From positions 124,001 through 188,000 of the forward strand of contig JAZSBO010000021.1 of the NCBI GenBank assembly GCA_045602425.1: 64,000 bases of DNA. The letters are read 5' to 3'. Below the pieces are notes generated by a model that saw nothing but the letters and a program-made list of their open reading frames with translations, was not told the origin of the DNA and did no database searches. The position numbers were made by a program, and so were the translations under genes. This stretch comes from RGIG9608 sp045602425 (lineage in GTDB: Bacteria > Bacteroidota > Bacteroidia > Bacteroidales > Paludibacteraceae). Every line of letters starts with the position of its first letter. Within the stretch, counting starts at the first letter, position 1. Below are positions 18,461 to 26,784 of this stretch, piece after piece.

Positions 18461-18494
18461 TTTAAAGGTTATAGGTTATAGGTTAAAGGCAGGG
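18460..18494 (+). repeat. Intergenic heptanucleotide repeat after fdtA
   Basis: Consecutive 7-mers GTTTAAA, GGTTATA, GGTTATA, GGTTAAA, GGCAGGG start on the last base of the fdtA stop codon. It is the reverse-strand form of the genic CCTHTAA repeats. Confidence 0.75.
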
Positions 18495-18507
18495 AAAATA
18501 GATTAAT

Positions 18508-20223
18508 ATGTTGAAGAATATTCATTGGATAAAGAACCCTATTTGGATAATGTATATTGTGCTGACATGTATATTATTCATAGCATGTGTATGGTTTCAT
18601 TATAGCTATACGCAATCTATTTTGATTTCTTCATTGTGGAAAAATCCTTTGTCATTCTGGGGATTTTATCTACCAAAGTTGTTTATATCAATGTTATTCG
18701 CTTCTGCTATTTTTTTTATGAAGCGAAAATGGAGTGTATTGCTCTATACCTGTATCTTATTTTTATGGTTCTATGCTAACACAATATATATTCGTTCGTA
18801 TGGTGCTCCGTTAGATGCGTTTGCAATGACGATGGCGGGGAATATGAATGGTTTTTGGAATGCAGTAGCAATCTATCTTGAATGGAAAGATTTGGTATAT
18901 GTGCTCATGCTAACAATTGTTATCGCTTGTATATGGATTATGCCTATTATCAATAAACGATTATGGAAGACTGGGCTTATTAGCATAGTTGGTTGTTATA
19001 TCTTGTGTGGTTTGATTGTACTATTGCCTAATTATATTTATGCCTCTACATGTGGAGTAGATAATGAGAATTATAAATATGAACTTCCATCATTGAAGGC
19101 AGTAGTGTTGCCATTTTCAAAGTATGCTAGATCGGTAGGTATGGGAACATCTTTGGAATATGATTTTTCTATATTGCATTTTATTGGTTTTGATGTAGTG
19201 GATTATGTATCAATATTGCAAGATAAACAACATGCGTATGTCTTAACTGATCAGGACATATGCGATTTACAACCTTGTATAGGCAATGATACATGCATTT
19301 GGAATGGCGGAAAACAGATTATTATCCTTGTAGAGTCATTAGAAGCATGGGCGGTAAGGCCAGAAGTAATGCCTAATGTTTGCAATCTACTTAATCAGCC
19401 ATCTTTTTTTGCTACTCGAGTAAAGAATCAGGTGCGTGCAGGCGGTTCAGCAGATGGACAAATGATTGTAAATATAGGATTGCTGCCTATAAAAGAAGAT
19501 GCTGTTTGCTTTCGTTTTCCATTAAATACATTCCCAACATATCCGAAGGGGAAATCAGCTACACTGATACCGCATCCTATCGAAGTATGGAATCAAATGT
19601 ATATGAGTCCTGCATATGGATATGATACCACAGTAATATGTTCGGCGGAAGACAGCTTGTTGTTTGCGAAAGCAGTAAAACTATTGGATGAAGGCTATGA
19701 TATGATGCAAATAGTAACAATAACATCGCATGCACCTTTTTCTGCTGGAAAGTCCGTGGATATATCAGTGCACGAAGCAATGCCTACGATGATGCACGAT
19801 TATTTAGGTTGTTTAAAGCTTACTGATTATGGAATTGGTATCTTACTGAATAGGATTCAACAAGATTCCACCTTGAATGATATCACTATTGTAATTACTG
19901 GTGATCATACAATATTTCCGATAGATAAACGTAAACAGTATGCCACTATTTGTGCAAATAATAAGATAGACTATGCAGTAGAGGAAGCCTTTGTTCCATT
20001 GATTATTTCTTCACCGCTCATAGATGAAATTATTGTGCATAAAGATACATGCTATCAAATGGATATCTTTCCGACAGTGATGAGCAGTATGGGATATGAT
20101 AGTAATTATTGGAAGGGATTAGGGGTTAGTCTCTTACACATACACGAAGAGCGCGTCATGGATGAGACGGAGGCATTTAACATGTCTGACAAATTGATAA
20201 GAGCGAATTATTTTAATAAATAG
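18508..20223 (+). CDS. LTA-synthase/sulfatase-family membrane transferase (possible phosphoglycerol transferase)
   Basis: This 571-residue protein begins with four or five hydrophobic helices (within residues 10-175), followed by an alkaline-phosphatase-superfamily domain. GKQIIILVESLEAW near residue 272 gives the first metal-binding acid, RAGGSADGQMIVNIG near 312 is the nucleophile region with Ser where LtaS has Thr, and TIVITGDHTIFP near 465 is the second metal site. Relatives (LtaS, MdoB/OpgB) transfer glycerol phosphate from phosphatidylglycerol or add phosphoethanolamine outside the membrane. Here it may decorate the polysaccharide. It lies between two copies of the fdtA 3' end and so looks inserted into an older fdtA-GNAT-fdtB operon. 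Confidence 0.75.
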   Translation: MLKNIHWIKNPIWIMYIVLTCILFIACVWFHYSYTQSILISSLWKNPLSFWGFYLPKLFISMLFASAIFFMKRKWSVLLYTCILFLWFYANTIYIRSYGAPLDAFAMTMAGNMNGFWNAVAIYLEWKDLVYVLMLTIVIACIWIMPIINKRLWKTGLISIVGCYILCGLIVLLPNYIYASTCGVDNENYKYELPSLKAVVLPFSKYARSVGMGTSLEYDFSILHFIGFDVVDYVSILQDKQHAYVLTDQDICDLQPCIGNDTCIWNGGKQIIILVESLEAWAVRPEVMPNVCNLLNQPSFFATRVKNQVRAGGSADGQMIVNIGLLPIKEDAVCFRFPLNTFPTYPKGKSATLIPHPIEVWNQMYMSPAYGYDTTVICSAEDSLLFAKAVKLLDEGYDMMQIVTITSHAPFSAGKSVDISVHEAMPTMMHDYLGCLKLTDYGIGILLNRIQQDSTLNDITIVITGDHTIFPIDKRKQYATICANNKIDYAVEEAFVPLIISSPLIDEIIVHKDTCYQMDIFPTVMSSMGYDSNYWKGLGVSLLHIHEERVMDETEAFNMSDKLIRANYFNK

Positions 20224-20261
20224 AAAAATACCAATACGATAGAAGATAATATAACTCTTTT

Positions 20262-20330
20262 AGCACGCATTATGAAGCAGAAGATTATATCCGTGATTAT
20301 AATGAATTCATTAATTATAAAAATCAATGA
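20262..20330 (+). pseudogene. Remnant of an fdtA 3' end before the GNAT gene
   Basis: In frame this reads ...HYEAEDYIRDYNEF then INYKNQ and stops at TGA 20328, which overlaps the ATG at 20327 (ATGA). Bases 20267-20308 are identical to the end of the intact fdtA at 18397-18438. Upstream of it the match breaks down within about ten bases. It is the tail of the resident fdtA left behind when 18.4-20.3 kb was inserted. Confidence 0.85.
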
Positions 20331-21265
20331 TTACGATTAAGCGATATACCCAGAATGATGTACATCTATGGGATGCATTTGTAGATGCATCTAAAAATGG
20401 TACATTTATGCTCAAGCGCGGGTACATGGATTATCATGCAGATAGATTTGAAGATCATTCGTTACTATTTTATGATGAAGAGGAACTTGTTGCACTTTTG
20501 CCCGCTTCGATTCATGGGGTAGAGCTTCGTTCGCATGGTGGATTAACATATGGTGGAATGATTTGCAGTTATGCAATGAAGCAACAAGTGATGCTTGATT
20601 GTTTTGCTGCGCTAAAAATATACATGCGAGAGTATGGTATCAATAGCTTAATATACAAACCAATGCCGTATATCTATCATAGGTACCCATGTCAAGAGGA
20701 TTTGTATGCATTGTGGTTAAATGAGGCTAGGATAATTAGGCGTGACGTATCGACAACTATTGAATTTGTGGATACCCCAATTAAGTTGCCAAAAGGTAGA
20801 AAGGCGCAAATAGCTCGTGCCAAGCGTGAAGGATTTGAAGTTGTGGAGTCATGTGATTTTGAAATGTTTATCGCGCTTGAGAATCAGGTTCTGGCAAAAT
20901 ATCATCAAACAAAAGCAGTACACTCCGCTTCGGAGTTGAAGCTGTTACATACACGATTTTCAGAGTCTATTCATTTGTATGTTGCGAACCATGACGGTCA
21001 TATGGAAGCAGGTGTGTTAGTTTTTGAATATGATAATATGGTACACACTCAATATATGGCAAGTTCAGACTTCGCTCGCGCTAATGGTGGGTTAGATTTG
21101 GTTATTGCGAGTATTATAGAGAAATATAAGGATAAGAAAAAATACCTAGATTTTGGTATTTCGACAGAAGATGCAGGAAAATTTCTAAACAATGGTTTGA
21201 TAAGCCAAAAAGAAAGTTTCGCAGGTCGTAGTGTAGTTTATGATTTTTATGAATTAAAAGTATGA
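20327..21265 (+). CDS. GNAT/FemAB-like acetyltransferase
   Basis: This 312-residue protein begins MITIKRYTQNDVHLWDAFV and shows the FemAB-like tandem GNAT pattern (GGLTYGGMICSY near residue 65, AQIARAKREGFEV near 165, FGISTEDAGKFLNNGL near 280). Genes of this type commonly lie between fdtA and fdtB in Bacteroidales, so N-acylation of Fuc3N is a reasonable guess; the family also includes aminoacyl transferases. Its start overlaps the fdtA remnant stop, and its own end overlaps the fdtB start by 4 bases, preserving the older operon geometry. Confidence 0.7.
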   Translation: MITIKRYTQNDVHLWDAFVDASKNGTFMLKRGYMDYHADRFEDHSLLFYDEEELVALLPASIHGVELRSHGGLTYGGMICSYAMKQQVMLDCFAALKIYMREYGINSLIYKPMPYIYHRYPCQEDLYALWLNEARIIRRDVSTTIEFVDTPIKLPKGRKAQIARAKREGFEVVESCDFEMFIALENQVLAKYHQTKAVHSASELKLLHTRFSESIHLYVANHDGHMEAGVLVFEYDNMVHTQYMASSDFARANGGLDLVIASIIEKYKDKKKYLDFGISTEDAGKFLNNGLISQKESFAGRSVVYDFYELKV

Positions 21266-22467
21266 AGATCCCCTTCCTCTCGTTACACGATGTAACGGCT
21301 AAATACAAAGACGAGATCCACGAGGTAGTGCTTCGTGTGGTAGATAGTGGTTGGTACTTGCAAGGCAAGGAGAACGAGCAGTTCGAGAAGCATTATGCCG
21401 AGTATATCGGTAGCAAGCATTGCATCGGCTGTGCCAACGGTCTAGATGCGCTTATCTGGATCTTCCGTGCGTATATCGAACTAGGCGTGATGAAGCCAGG
21501 TGATGAGGTTATCGTGCCTGCTAATACTTATATCGCTACTATCTTGGCTATTACTGAGAATGGATTAATACCCGTATTGGTAGAACCACGCAAAGATACG
21601 TTGCAGATTGATGACTCGCTTATCGGAGAACGTATTACCGAGCGTACCAAAGCTATTTGCATTGTGCACCTATATGGTCGATTATCTTGCACTCAACATA
21701 TTTTGGATCTATGTGAGAAATATGGCTTGAAGCTTATCGAAGATAACGCTCAAGCGCATGGTTGCTCCATGCCTATAACCTCTAACCTATCACCTTTAAC
21801 CTATCGCCGAACTGGCAGCCTCGGCTCCGCCGCTGGCCACAGTTTTTACCCAGGCAAAAATCTCGGCGCCTTAGGCGACGGAGGTGCTGTGACAACGGAT
21901 GATGATGAGTTGGCAGCAGCTATCCGAGCATTGGCAAACTATGGTAGTCAGAAGAAGTATGTGTTCAAATACACTGGCCGTAATAGCCGATTGGATGAGA
22001 TACAAGCAGCTGTGTTGGATGTGAAGCTCCGCCATTTGGACGAGGACATCAAAGCTCGTCAAGCGATAGCGGACTACTACTATGATCATATTGATAATCC
22101 GTTGGTGGAATTGCCTGTGCGTTTGCCACATGAGAATAATGTGTATCATTTGTTCCCTATTCTTGTCAAGAACTTGCCCCACAATCCCCTAAAGGGGAAG
22201 AGTTCTTGCCATGAATATCTACGCGATCGCCTTCAGGCGTATTTGGAGAAGAACGGAGTAGGAACTGTGATTCACTATCCAATACCTCCGCACTTGCAAG
22301 AGTGCTACCAGAATCACCCTTCCTTTCAGGGAAGGGCAGGGGATAGGCTTGTCCTTCCTATCACAGAAATGCTTGCTGATTGTGAGTTGAGTCTGCCAAT
22401 TAGTCCTACGATGACTATTGAAGAGGCAGCGGAAGTAGTTAGATTGGTTAATGCGTTTAAGGAGTGA
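21262..22467 (+). CDS. fdtB: dTDP-3-amino-3,6-dideoxyhexose transaminase (FdtB/QdtB family) with three repeat inserts
   Basis: The 401-residue DegT-family transaminase has the PLP lysine in SFYPGKNLGALGDGG (K199), GCANGLDALIW near residue 57 and IEDNAQAHG near 160, typical of FdtB. It aminates the 3-keto sugar made by FdtA to dTDP-Fuc3N. It appears about 30 residues longer than usual because three short repeat-derived peptides interrupt it: residues 170-182 (heptad repeat), about 304-316 (element around CCCCTAAAGGGG) and about 351-362 (CCCTTCC...GGAAGGG element). The motifs between them are intact and the frame is open, so it is probably functional. Confidence 0.85.
   Translation: MKIPFLSLHDVTAKYKDEIHEVVLRVVDSGWYLQGKENEQFEKHYAEYIGSKHCIGCANGLDALIWIFRAYIELGVMKPGDEVIVPANTYIATILAITENGLIPVLVEPRKDTLQIDDSLIGERITERTKAICIVHLYGRLSCTQHILDLCEKYGLKLIEDNAQAHGCSMPITSNLSPLTYRRTGSLGSAAGHSFYPGKNLGALGDGGAVTTDDDELAAAIRALANYGSQKKYVFKYTGRNSRLDEIQAAVLDVKLRHLDEDIKARQAIADYYYDHIDNPLVELPVRLPHENNVYHLFPILVKNLPHNPLKGKSSCHEYLRDRLQAYLEKNGVGTVIHYPIPPHLQECYQNHPSFQGRAGDRLVLPITEMLADCELSLPISPTMTIEEAAEVVRLVNAFKE
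21772..21806 (+). repeat. Heptanucleotide repeat inserted in frame in fdtB
   Basis: 7-mers CCTATAA, CCTCTAA, CCTATCA, CCTTTAA, CCTATCG. The translation is I-T-S-N-L-S-P-L-T-Y-R, between AHGCSM and the GSLGSAAGHS strand that leads to the PLP lysine. Confidence 0.85.
22174..22203 (+). repeat. Palindromic element (CCCCTAAAGGGG) inside fdtB
   Basis: A 12-base palindrome at 22186-22197 with purine-rich flanks encodes NLPHNPLKGKSS at a place where FdtB proteins normally have a short loop. It resembles the CCCCT..AGGGG interspersed repeats often seen in Bacteroidota intergenic DNA. Confidence 0.6.
22317..22348 (+). repeat. Second palindromic element (CCCTTCC...GGAAGGG) inside fdtB
   Basis: CCCTTCC at 22317-22323 pairs with GGAAGGG at 22330-22336, followed by CAGGGGATAGG. 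It encodes HPSFQGRAGDR near the C-terminus. It looks like the same kind of element as at 22174, in a different arrangement. Confidence 0.6.
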
Positions 22468-22514
22468 AATATAGAGGCTAAAGGCAAGGAAAACAGCGGA
22501 GCTGAAATCAAGGC

Positions 22515-22544
22515 CTATAAACTATAAACTTTAACCTTTAAACT
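22515..22544 (+). repeat. Intergenic heptanucleotide repeat between fdtB and a GT2 gene
   Basis: 7-mers CTATAAA, CTATAAA, CTTTAAC, CTTTAAA. It lies in the 87-base spacer, which also holds a degenerate GAGGCTAAAGGCAAGG segment just after the fdtB stop. Confidence 0.75.
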
Positions 22545-22554
22545 AAAAGAAATA

Positions 22555-23547
22555 ATGAACCTAAGTATAATAGTTCCCATATACAACGTCGCCCCTTATC
22601 TACGCAAATGCGTAGATAGTTTGCTTGCACAGGATATTACAGACTACGAAATTATTTTGGTAGATGATGGTTCTACTGACGATTCAGGAGCGATAGCGGA
22701 TGAATTGGTCCACGCCTTTAGCCTTTCGCCTCTCGCCTCTCGCCTCCAGCTTCGAGTGATCCATCAATCGAACGCTGGTCTCAGTGCTGCACGCAACACG
22801 GGCATAGCAACTGCAACGGGCGACTACATCATGTTTGTGGATAGCGATGATTATTTGCAACCTAACGTGTTAGGGGCGTTGATGGAGCAAGTAGAGCGTG
22901 ATAATTTGGATGTCCTGCGGTTTAATTACCAGAATGTAAACGAGCAATATGAGGTCTTCCTACCATTTAAAGATGCAAAGAGAGATGTTGATTATAGTGA
23001 AGATGTGGTGGATGGAGAGACATTTTTAAATAAACGATTAGGACCTGCTTGCTATGCTGTTATGTTTGTCGTGCATCGTGAGATTGTCTTACAAGAACAG
23101 TTTACACCTAAGATTTACTTTGAGGATACGGATTGGACTCCACGAATGTTAATCAACGCTCAACGAGTAGCTTCTACACCAATGGTCGTATATAACTACC
23201 TATGGCGTCAAGGGTCTATCACACTACCAACAGAGCCACACAAACGAGAAAAAGTGCTTCGTGATAAGATGTCTTTGTTGTATGGATTTAAAAAACAAAT
23301 GCAGTTGGTACAAGACCCGATATGGTTTGTATGGATGACTAGTTTTAACACAATGACCATCTTGAATATGCTAGCCGCAATGTCATCATCCGAGCGCAAA
23401 TCCTATTTGCACAAACTGAAATCGTTGAGTATATTTCCACTATGTACAAAGAAGGAGAAAGGCTTAAAAAGATTAAAAATCCAGATAGCTAATTTTTCAC
23501 CATCGTTGTATTGCAGATTAATGAGTTTAAGAACTAAAAGAATATGA
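22555..23547 (+). CDS. GT2 family glycosyltransferase with in-frame repeat insert
   Basis: This 330-residue protein has the GT2 hallmark LSIIVPIYNVAPYLRKCVDSLL, VDDGSTDDSG near residue 39, SNAGLSAARNTG near 76 and the D-x-D FVDSDDYLQP near 94. Between the first helix and the RVIHQSNAG strand, residues 53-64 (AFSLSPLASRLQ) come from a heptanucleotide repeat. In other GT2 proteins this is a short loop, so the fold should tolerate it. The C-terminal third is variable and probably binds acceptor. Its end overlaps the next start by 4 bases. Confidence 0.85.
   Translation: MNLSIIVPIYNVAPYLRKCVDSLLAQDITDYEIILVDDGSTDDSGAIADELVHAFSLSPLASRLQLRVIHQSNAGLSAARNTGIATATGDYIMFVDSDDYLQPNVLGALMEQVERDNLDVLRFNYQNVNEQYEVFLPFKDAKRDVDYSEDVVDGETFLNKRLGPACYAVMFVVHREIVLQEQFTPKIYFEDTDWTPRMLINAQRVASTPMVVYNYLWRQGSITLPTEPHKREKVLRDKMSLLYGFKKQMQLVQDPIWFVWMTSFNTMTILNMLAAMSSSERKSYLHKLKSLSIFPLCTKKEKGLKRLKIQIANFSPSLYCRLMSLRTKRI
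22714..22747 (+). repeat. Heptanucleotide repeat inserted in frame in a GT2 gene
   Basis: 7-mers GCCTTTA, GCCTTTC, GCCTCTC, GCCTCTC, GCCTCC. The encoded peptide is A-F-S-L-S-P-L-A-S-R-L, in the same frame as the other genic copies. Confidence 0.85.
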
Positions 23548-24071
23548 GAAAGTTTTGGTCTATTATATATTACGGCTTTGCCCGTCATTTTCCTAAATCT
23601 ACTATGCCTGTGCTTGGGAAATTCGCCAAGTGGATGCGTCACCAATGCGCCAAGCACATGTTTGCAGAATGTAAGGGAAAAGATATCAACCTTGAACAAG
23701 GCGCCTATATAGGCAATGGAAGGAATTTCTATGTATTAGGTGATGCGGCAATTGGTAAGGATTTTGTGAGTCATAATCGCATTGTAACCATTCGTGGCAA
23801 TGTGATGATGGGTGAGGAGGTAATGTTTCAAGGTGGAGGCCATAAGTTTGATAATCCCGATGTTTATATTGGTGCAGAAGGTGATTTGCCGGATACACCT
23901 CTAGAGATATGCGAGGATGTGTGGATTGGAGCTCGCGCAATGATCCTGCCCGGCTGTAAACGCATAGGTGCGCATAGCATCATCGGCGCAGGCGCGGTCG
24001 TAACCAAGGATGTACCTGATTATGCAATCGTAGGAGGTAATCCAGCGGTTATTATTAGGATGAGGAAATAG
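23544..24071 (+). CDS. Left-handed beta-helix acetyltransferase (FdtC/maltose acetyltransferase-like)
   Basis: At 175 residues it has hexapeptide repeats from about residue 45 (LEQGAYIGNGRNFYV, IGKDFVSHNRIVTI) and the standard end WIGARAMILPGCKRIGAHSIIGAGAVVTKDVPDYAIVGGNPA. The family transfers acetyl from acetyl-CoA to sugars. With FdtA and FdtB close by, N-acetylation of dTDP-Fuc3N (FdtC-like) is possible, though O-acetylation of the repeat unit is equally compatible. The start overlaps the preceding GT2 stop; a heptad repeat (GGTTAAA AGTTAGA) begins on its stop codon. Confidence 0.8.
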   Translation: MRKFWSIIYYGFARHFPKSTMPVLGKFAKWMRHQCAKHMFAECKGKDINLEQGAYIGNGRNFYVLGDAAIGKDFVSHNRIVTIRGNVMMGEEVMFQGGGHKFDNPDVYIGAEGDLPDTPLEICEDVWIGARAMILPGCKRIGAHSIIGAGAVVTKDVPDYAIVGGNPAVIIRMRK

Positions 24072-24098
24072 GTTAAAAGTTAGAAGCGAAGGGCAAGG
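24071..24098 (+). repeat. Degenerate heptanucleotide repeat at the acetyltransferase 3' end
   Basis: 7-mers GGTTAAA, AGTTAGA, AGCGAAG, GGCAAGG, starting on the last base of the TAG stop and filling the 30-base spacer before the next gene. Confidence 0.5.
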
Positions 24099-24101
24099 AT
24101 T

Positions 24102-25172
24102 ATGAAAAAAGTTATTATAGATGATCCTAGAAGTAATTATTCTTATGGTTCATTTTATGTGTATGGACTAGAAGTTTTAGTGGGAAAAAGACATATTTCT
24201 TACAATCTTAAACCATTTATAGAGTTGAAGGATTTAGGTAATGACTTAAGATTTATAATCATTGAAGGTAATATAAAGACGAAATATTTTATTCATGCGA
24301 ATGATTCATATAAATTGAGTGAAGATAATTATAATTGGTGTGACGTGTACGGATGTGTCAATGCTAATTATACTCATTATCCTAAAGAACTTTATCCTAA
24401 GTTGGTATCATTAGTACCATCTTTTGGTATTCGTATAGGATCAATAAGCAAAGTATTATTTGATGCAGGTGTTCAATTAACTTCCAATTGGTCCTATGTC
24501 TTAAATAGAAAAGAATGGAATAAGTTGCTTAAGAAAGAAGAATGTAATAAAATTCAAAATCTAAAACATTATTTTGGACGCAGATATAAAGCATGGAAAA
24601 ATAGATTACCTCTATCTTACTATGAGAATATAGATGGTTCAAAAGATAATTATATATTCTTTTTGAGCACATTGTGGTATAGCGATGATTGGAATAAAAA
24701 TGATGAAGGAGTAAATTTGCGTAGAGCACATTTTATTCGTGCTTGCAAAAAAATACTAGGTGATAACTTTGAAGGAGGGCTGTTAGGTGATGTGTATAGT
24801 TCAAATTCAATTTTTGAAGATGTATTTGTAACTCAGAGAGAAACATTTGCATCTTGGATAAATAAGACAAAAGTAAGTACATTGGTGTTTAACACTCCTG
24901 CTTTTTGGAATTGTCATGGTTGGAAATTAGGTGAGTATTTAGCTTTGGGAAAATGTATTATTTCTACTAAATTGTCAAATGATTTACCATATCCTTTAGA
25001 GCATGGTGCGAATATACATTTTGTTGAAAATGCAGAAGAGTCTATTGCGGAAGCAATAGAATACATATTATCTCACCCAGAATATAGACATAAATTAGAG
25101 CTTGGTGCTAAAAAGTATTGGGATACTTATGGTACACCTGAAGCAAGTTTAAAATTATTAGGTATAGAATAA
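24102..25172 (+). CDS. Glycosyltransferase-like protein, GT-B type C-terminus
   Basis: The 356-residue protein is not confidently assigned to a family. The C-terminal 100 residues look like the donor-binding half of a GT-B enzyme (STLVFNTPAFWNCHGWKLGEYLALGKCIIST near residue 263, then DLPYPLEHGANIHFVENAEESIAEAI), as in GT4-like capsule enzymes. The N-terminal half has no clear motif. It is markedly AT-rich, in contrast to the GC-rich wecB directly after it, with no gap between stop and next start, so two pieces of different origin meet at 25172. Confidence 0.65.
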   Translation: MKKVIIDDPRSNYSYGSFYVYGLEVLVGKRHISYNLKPFIELKDLGNDLRFIIIEGNIKTKYFIHANDSYKLSEDNYNWCDVYGCVNANYTHYPKELYPKLVSLVPSFGIRIGSISKVLFDAGVQLTSNWSYVLNRKEWNKLLKKEECNKIQNLKHYFGRRYKAWKNRLPLSYYENIDGSKDNYIFFLSTLWYSDDWNKNDEGVNLRRAHFIRACKKILGDNFEGGLLGDVYSSNSIFEDVFVTQRETFASWINKTKVSTLVFNTPAFWNCHGWKLGEYLALGKCIISTKLSNDLPYPLEHGANIHFVENAEESIAEAIEYILSHPEYRHKLELGAKKYWDTYGTPEASLKLLGIE

Positions 25173-26315
25173 ATGAAAAAAATATTACTAGTATTCGGTA
25201 CCCGTCCAGAGGCGATAAAGATGGCGCCGCTGGTGAAGAAACTGCAGGAGATGCCTGAGGAGTTTCAGACTGTGGTATGTGTGACAGGTCAGCATCGCGA
25301 GATGCTCGATCAGGTGCTCAGATTATTTGATATCACACCTGAGTATGACCTCAACATCATGAAACCCAATCAGGATCTCTACGATATCACCTCGCGTATT
25401 CTACTTGGTATGCGCAATGTGCTCCGTGAGGTGCAACCCGATATCGTCCTTGTACATGGCGACACCACTACCTCGATGGCTGCAGCCTTAGCTGCGTTCT
25501 ATCAACAGATACCTGTAGGACATGTGGAGGCAGGGCTTCGTACAGGTAATATCTACAGCCCATGGCCAGAGGAGATGAACCGCCTTATCACGGGCCGTAT
25601 CACTACCCATCACTTCTCGCCAACGCCATTGGCAAAAGAGAACCTCTTGCGTGAGCATGTGGATGAGAAGCAAATCATCGTGACGGGTAATACCGTGATC
25701 GATGCCCTGCAGATGGTAGTAAAGCGATTGGCGGAAGATAAGGCACTTGCTAATGAAGTGGCTACTAAGATTAGCCAAATTGGCTATGATGTGCAACGCT
25801 TGAATGACAATCGTCGTATGGTGCTGATTACGGGTCATCGCCGTGAGAACTTCGGCGAGGGATTCCTGAATATCTGCCACGCTATCAAGCACTTGGCAGA
25901 GCAATATCAGGATGTGGACTTCGTCTATCCAATGCACCTCAACCCCAATGTGCGCAAGCCGGTGTTGGAGATATTGGGCGAAGGTACGGAGAATGTATTC
26001 TTGATCGAACCATTGGATTATTTGCCATTCGTGTGTATGATGCAGCATAGCACCTTGATCCTCACCGACTCGGGTGGAGTACAAGAGGAAGCACCTGGCT
26101 TAGGTAAGCCAGTCCTTGTGATGCGCGACACCACCGAGCGCCCAGAGGCCGTGGAGGCAGGTACGGTACTGCTCGTTGGCACCAACCGCGAGAAGATCGA
26201 GCATGGCGTAAGCATGCTCCTCAACGATGCGGAAACCTATCGCCGCATGAGCGAAGCGGTGAATCCGTATGGAGATGGGAATGCCTGCGAGCGCATCGTA
26301 GAGGCGCTGCGCTAG
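25173..26315 (+). CDS. wecB: UDP-N-acetylglucosamine 2-epimerase, non-hydrolysing
   Basis: This 380-residue protein is full length and has the family signature throughout: FGTRPEAIKMAPL at the start, TGQHREMLDQVL near residue 38, HVEAGLRTGN near 115, ITGHRRENFGEG near 218 and LTDSGGVQEEAPGLGKPVL near 290. It interconverts UDP-GlcNAc and UDP-ManNAc in the cytoplasm, supplying ManNAc-type sugars. It is the most GC-rich gene of the cluster. Its stop codon (TAG 26313) lies in the loop/stem of a small hairpin GGCGCT-GCGCT-AGCGCC that begins the repeat array before the four-helix-bundle gene. Confidence 0.95.
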   Translation: MKKILLVFGTRPEAIKMAPLVKKLQEMPEEFQTVVCVTGQHREMLDQVLRLFDITPEYDLNIMKPNQDLYDITSRILLGMRNVLREVQPDIVLVHGDTTTSMAAALAAFYQQIPVGHVEAGLRTGNIYSPWPEEMNRLITGRITTHHFSPTPLAKENLLREHVDEKQIIVTGNTVIDALQMVVKRLAEDKALANEVATKISQIGYDVQRLNDNRRMVLITGHRRENFGEGFLNICHAIKHLAEQYQDVDFVYPMHLNPNVRKPVLEILGEGTENVFLIEPLDYLPFVCMMQHSTLILTDSGGVQEEAPGLGKPVLVMRDTTERPEAVEAGTVLLVGTNREKIEHGVSMLLNDAETYRRMSEAVNPYGDGNACERIVEALR

Positions 26316-26381
26316 CGCCTTGTTTAGCGGACGGGCAGAGCCCTACAGTTTAGTGGAAGCGGCTAAGCCGCTATGGTTTAG
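26303..26381 (+). repeat. Hairpin repeat array with GTTTAG modules, left side of a four-helix-bundle gene
   Basis: GGCGCT/AGCGCC hairpin (26303-26319), GTTTAGCGGA (26322) with GGGC-AGA-GCCC, GTTTAGTGGA (26348) with AGCGGC-TAA-GCCGCT, and a last GTTTAG (26376). Units are 26-28 bases. Oppositely oriented copies follow the gene at 26769-26802. Confidence 0.75.
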
Positions 26382-26409
26382 AGTTTATATTTTATTTAAA
26401 AGAAGAAAT

Positions 26410-26784
26410 ATGAATAGTTTTAGAAATTTGAATGCATACATTAAAGCAAAAGAATTAGTTTCTAAAATATATACATTGCTTAAGAAATTTCCAAAAGAAG
26501 AGCAATACGCGTTATGTGATCAACTGCGTAGAGCTGTTATATCCATTCCTTCCAATATTGCTGAAGGTTCTGGTAGAATGACCACTAAAGATCAATCACA
26601 TTTCTATTCGATTGCTTATGGATCCTTGATGGAAGTTCTTGCTCAATTAGATGTGGCATGCGATATCGGCTATATAACCCAAGATGAATTTCAACATATT
26701 GAGAATCTTATAGATGTCGAAGCAAAATTATTAACCGGATTAGTAAATAAACGAAACAGTAGCGCAGCGTCCACTAAACAGTAG
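26410..26784 (+). CDS. Four-helix-bundle protein (23S rRNA intervening-sequence protein family)
   Basis: The ATG at 26410 (MNSFRNLNAYIKAKELVSKIY) gives 124 residues. The segment LCDQLRRAVISIPSNIAEGSGR near residue 38 is the signature of the S23/IVP four-helix-bundle family, related in fold to the Avd accessory protein of diversity-generating retroelements; the cellular role is not known. The frame is open upstream to 26320 but those codons lie in repeat DNA. The last residues (NSSAASTKQ) and the stop codon are encoded by the right-hand repeat. The gene has no link to polysaccharide synthesis and is flanked by inverted repeat arrays, which suggests a transposed cassette. Confidence 0.8.
   Translation: MNSFRNLNAYIKAKELVSKIYTLLKKFPKEEQYALCDQLRRAVISIPSNIAEGSGRMTTKDQSHFYSIAYGSLMEVLAQLDVACDIGYITQDEFQHIENLIDVEAKLLTGLVNKRNSSAASTKQ

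Noticed and set aside
25488..26084. 198-codon minus-strand open frame opposite wecB
   Set aside because: It is a shadow frame favoured by the codon pattern of a GC-rich gene; wecB motifs run through the + strand.
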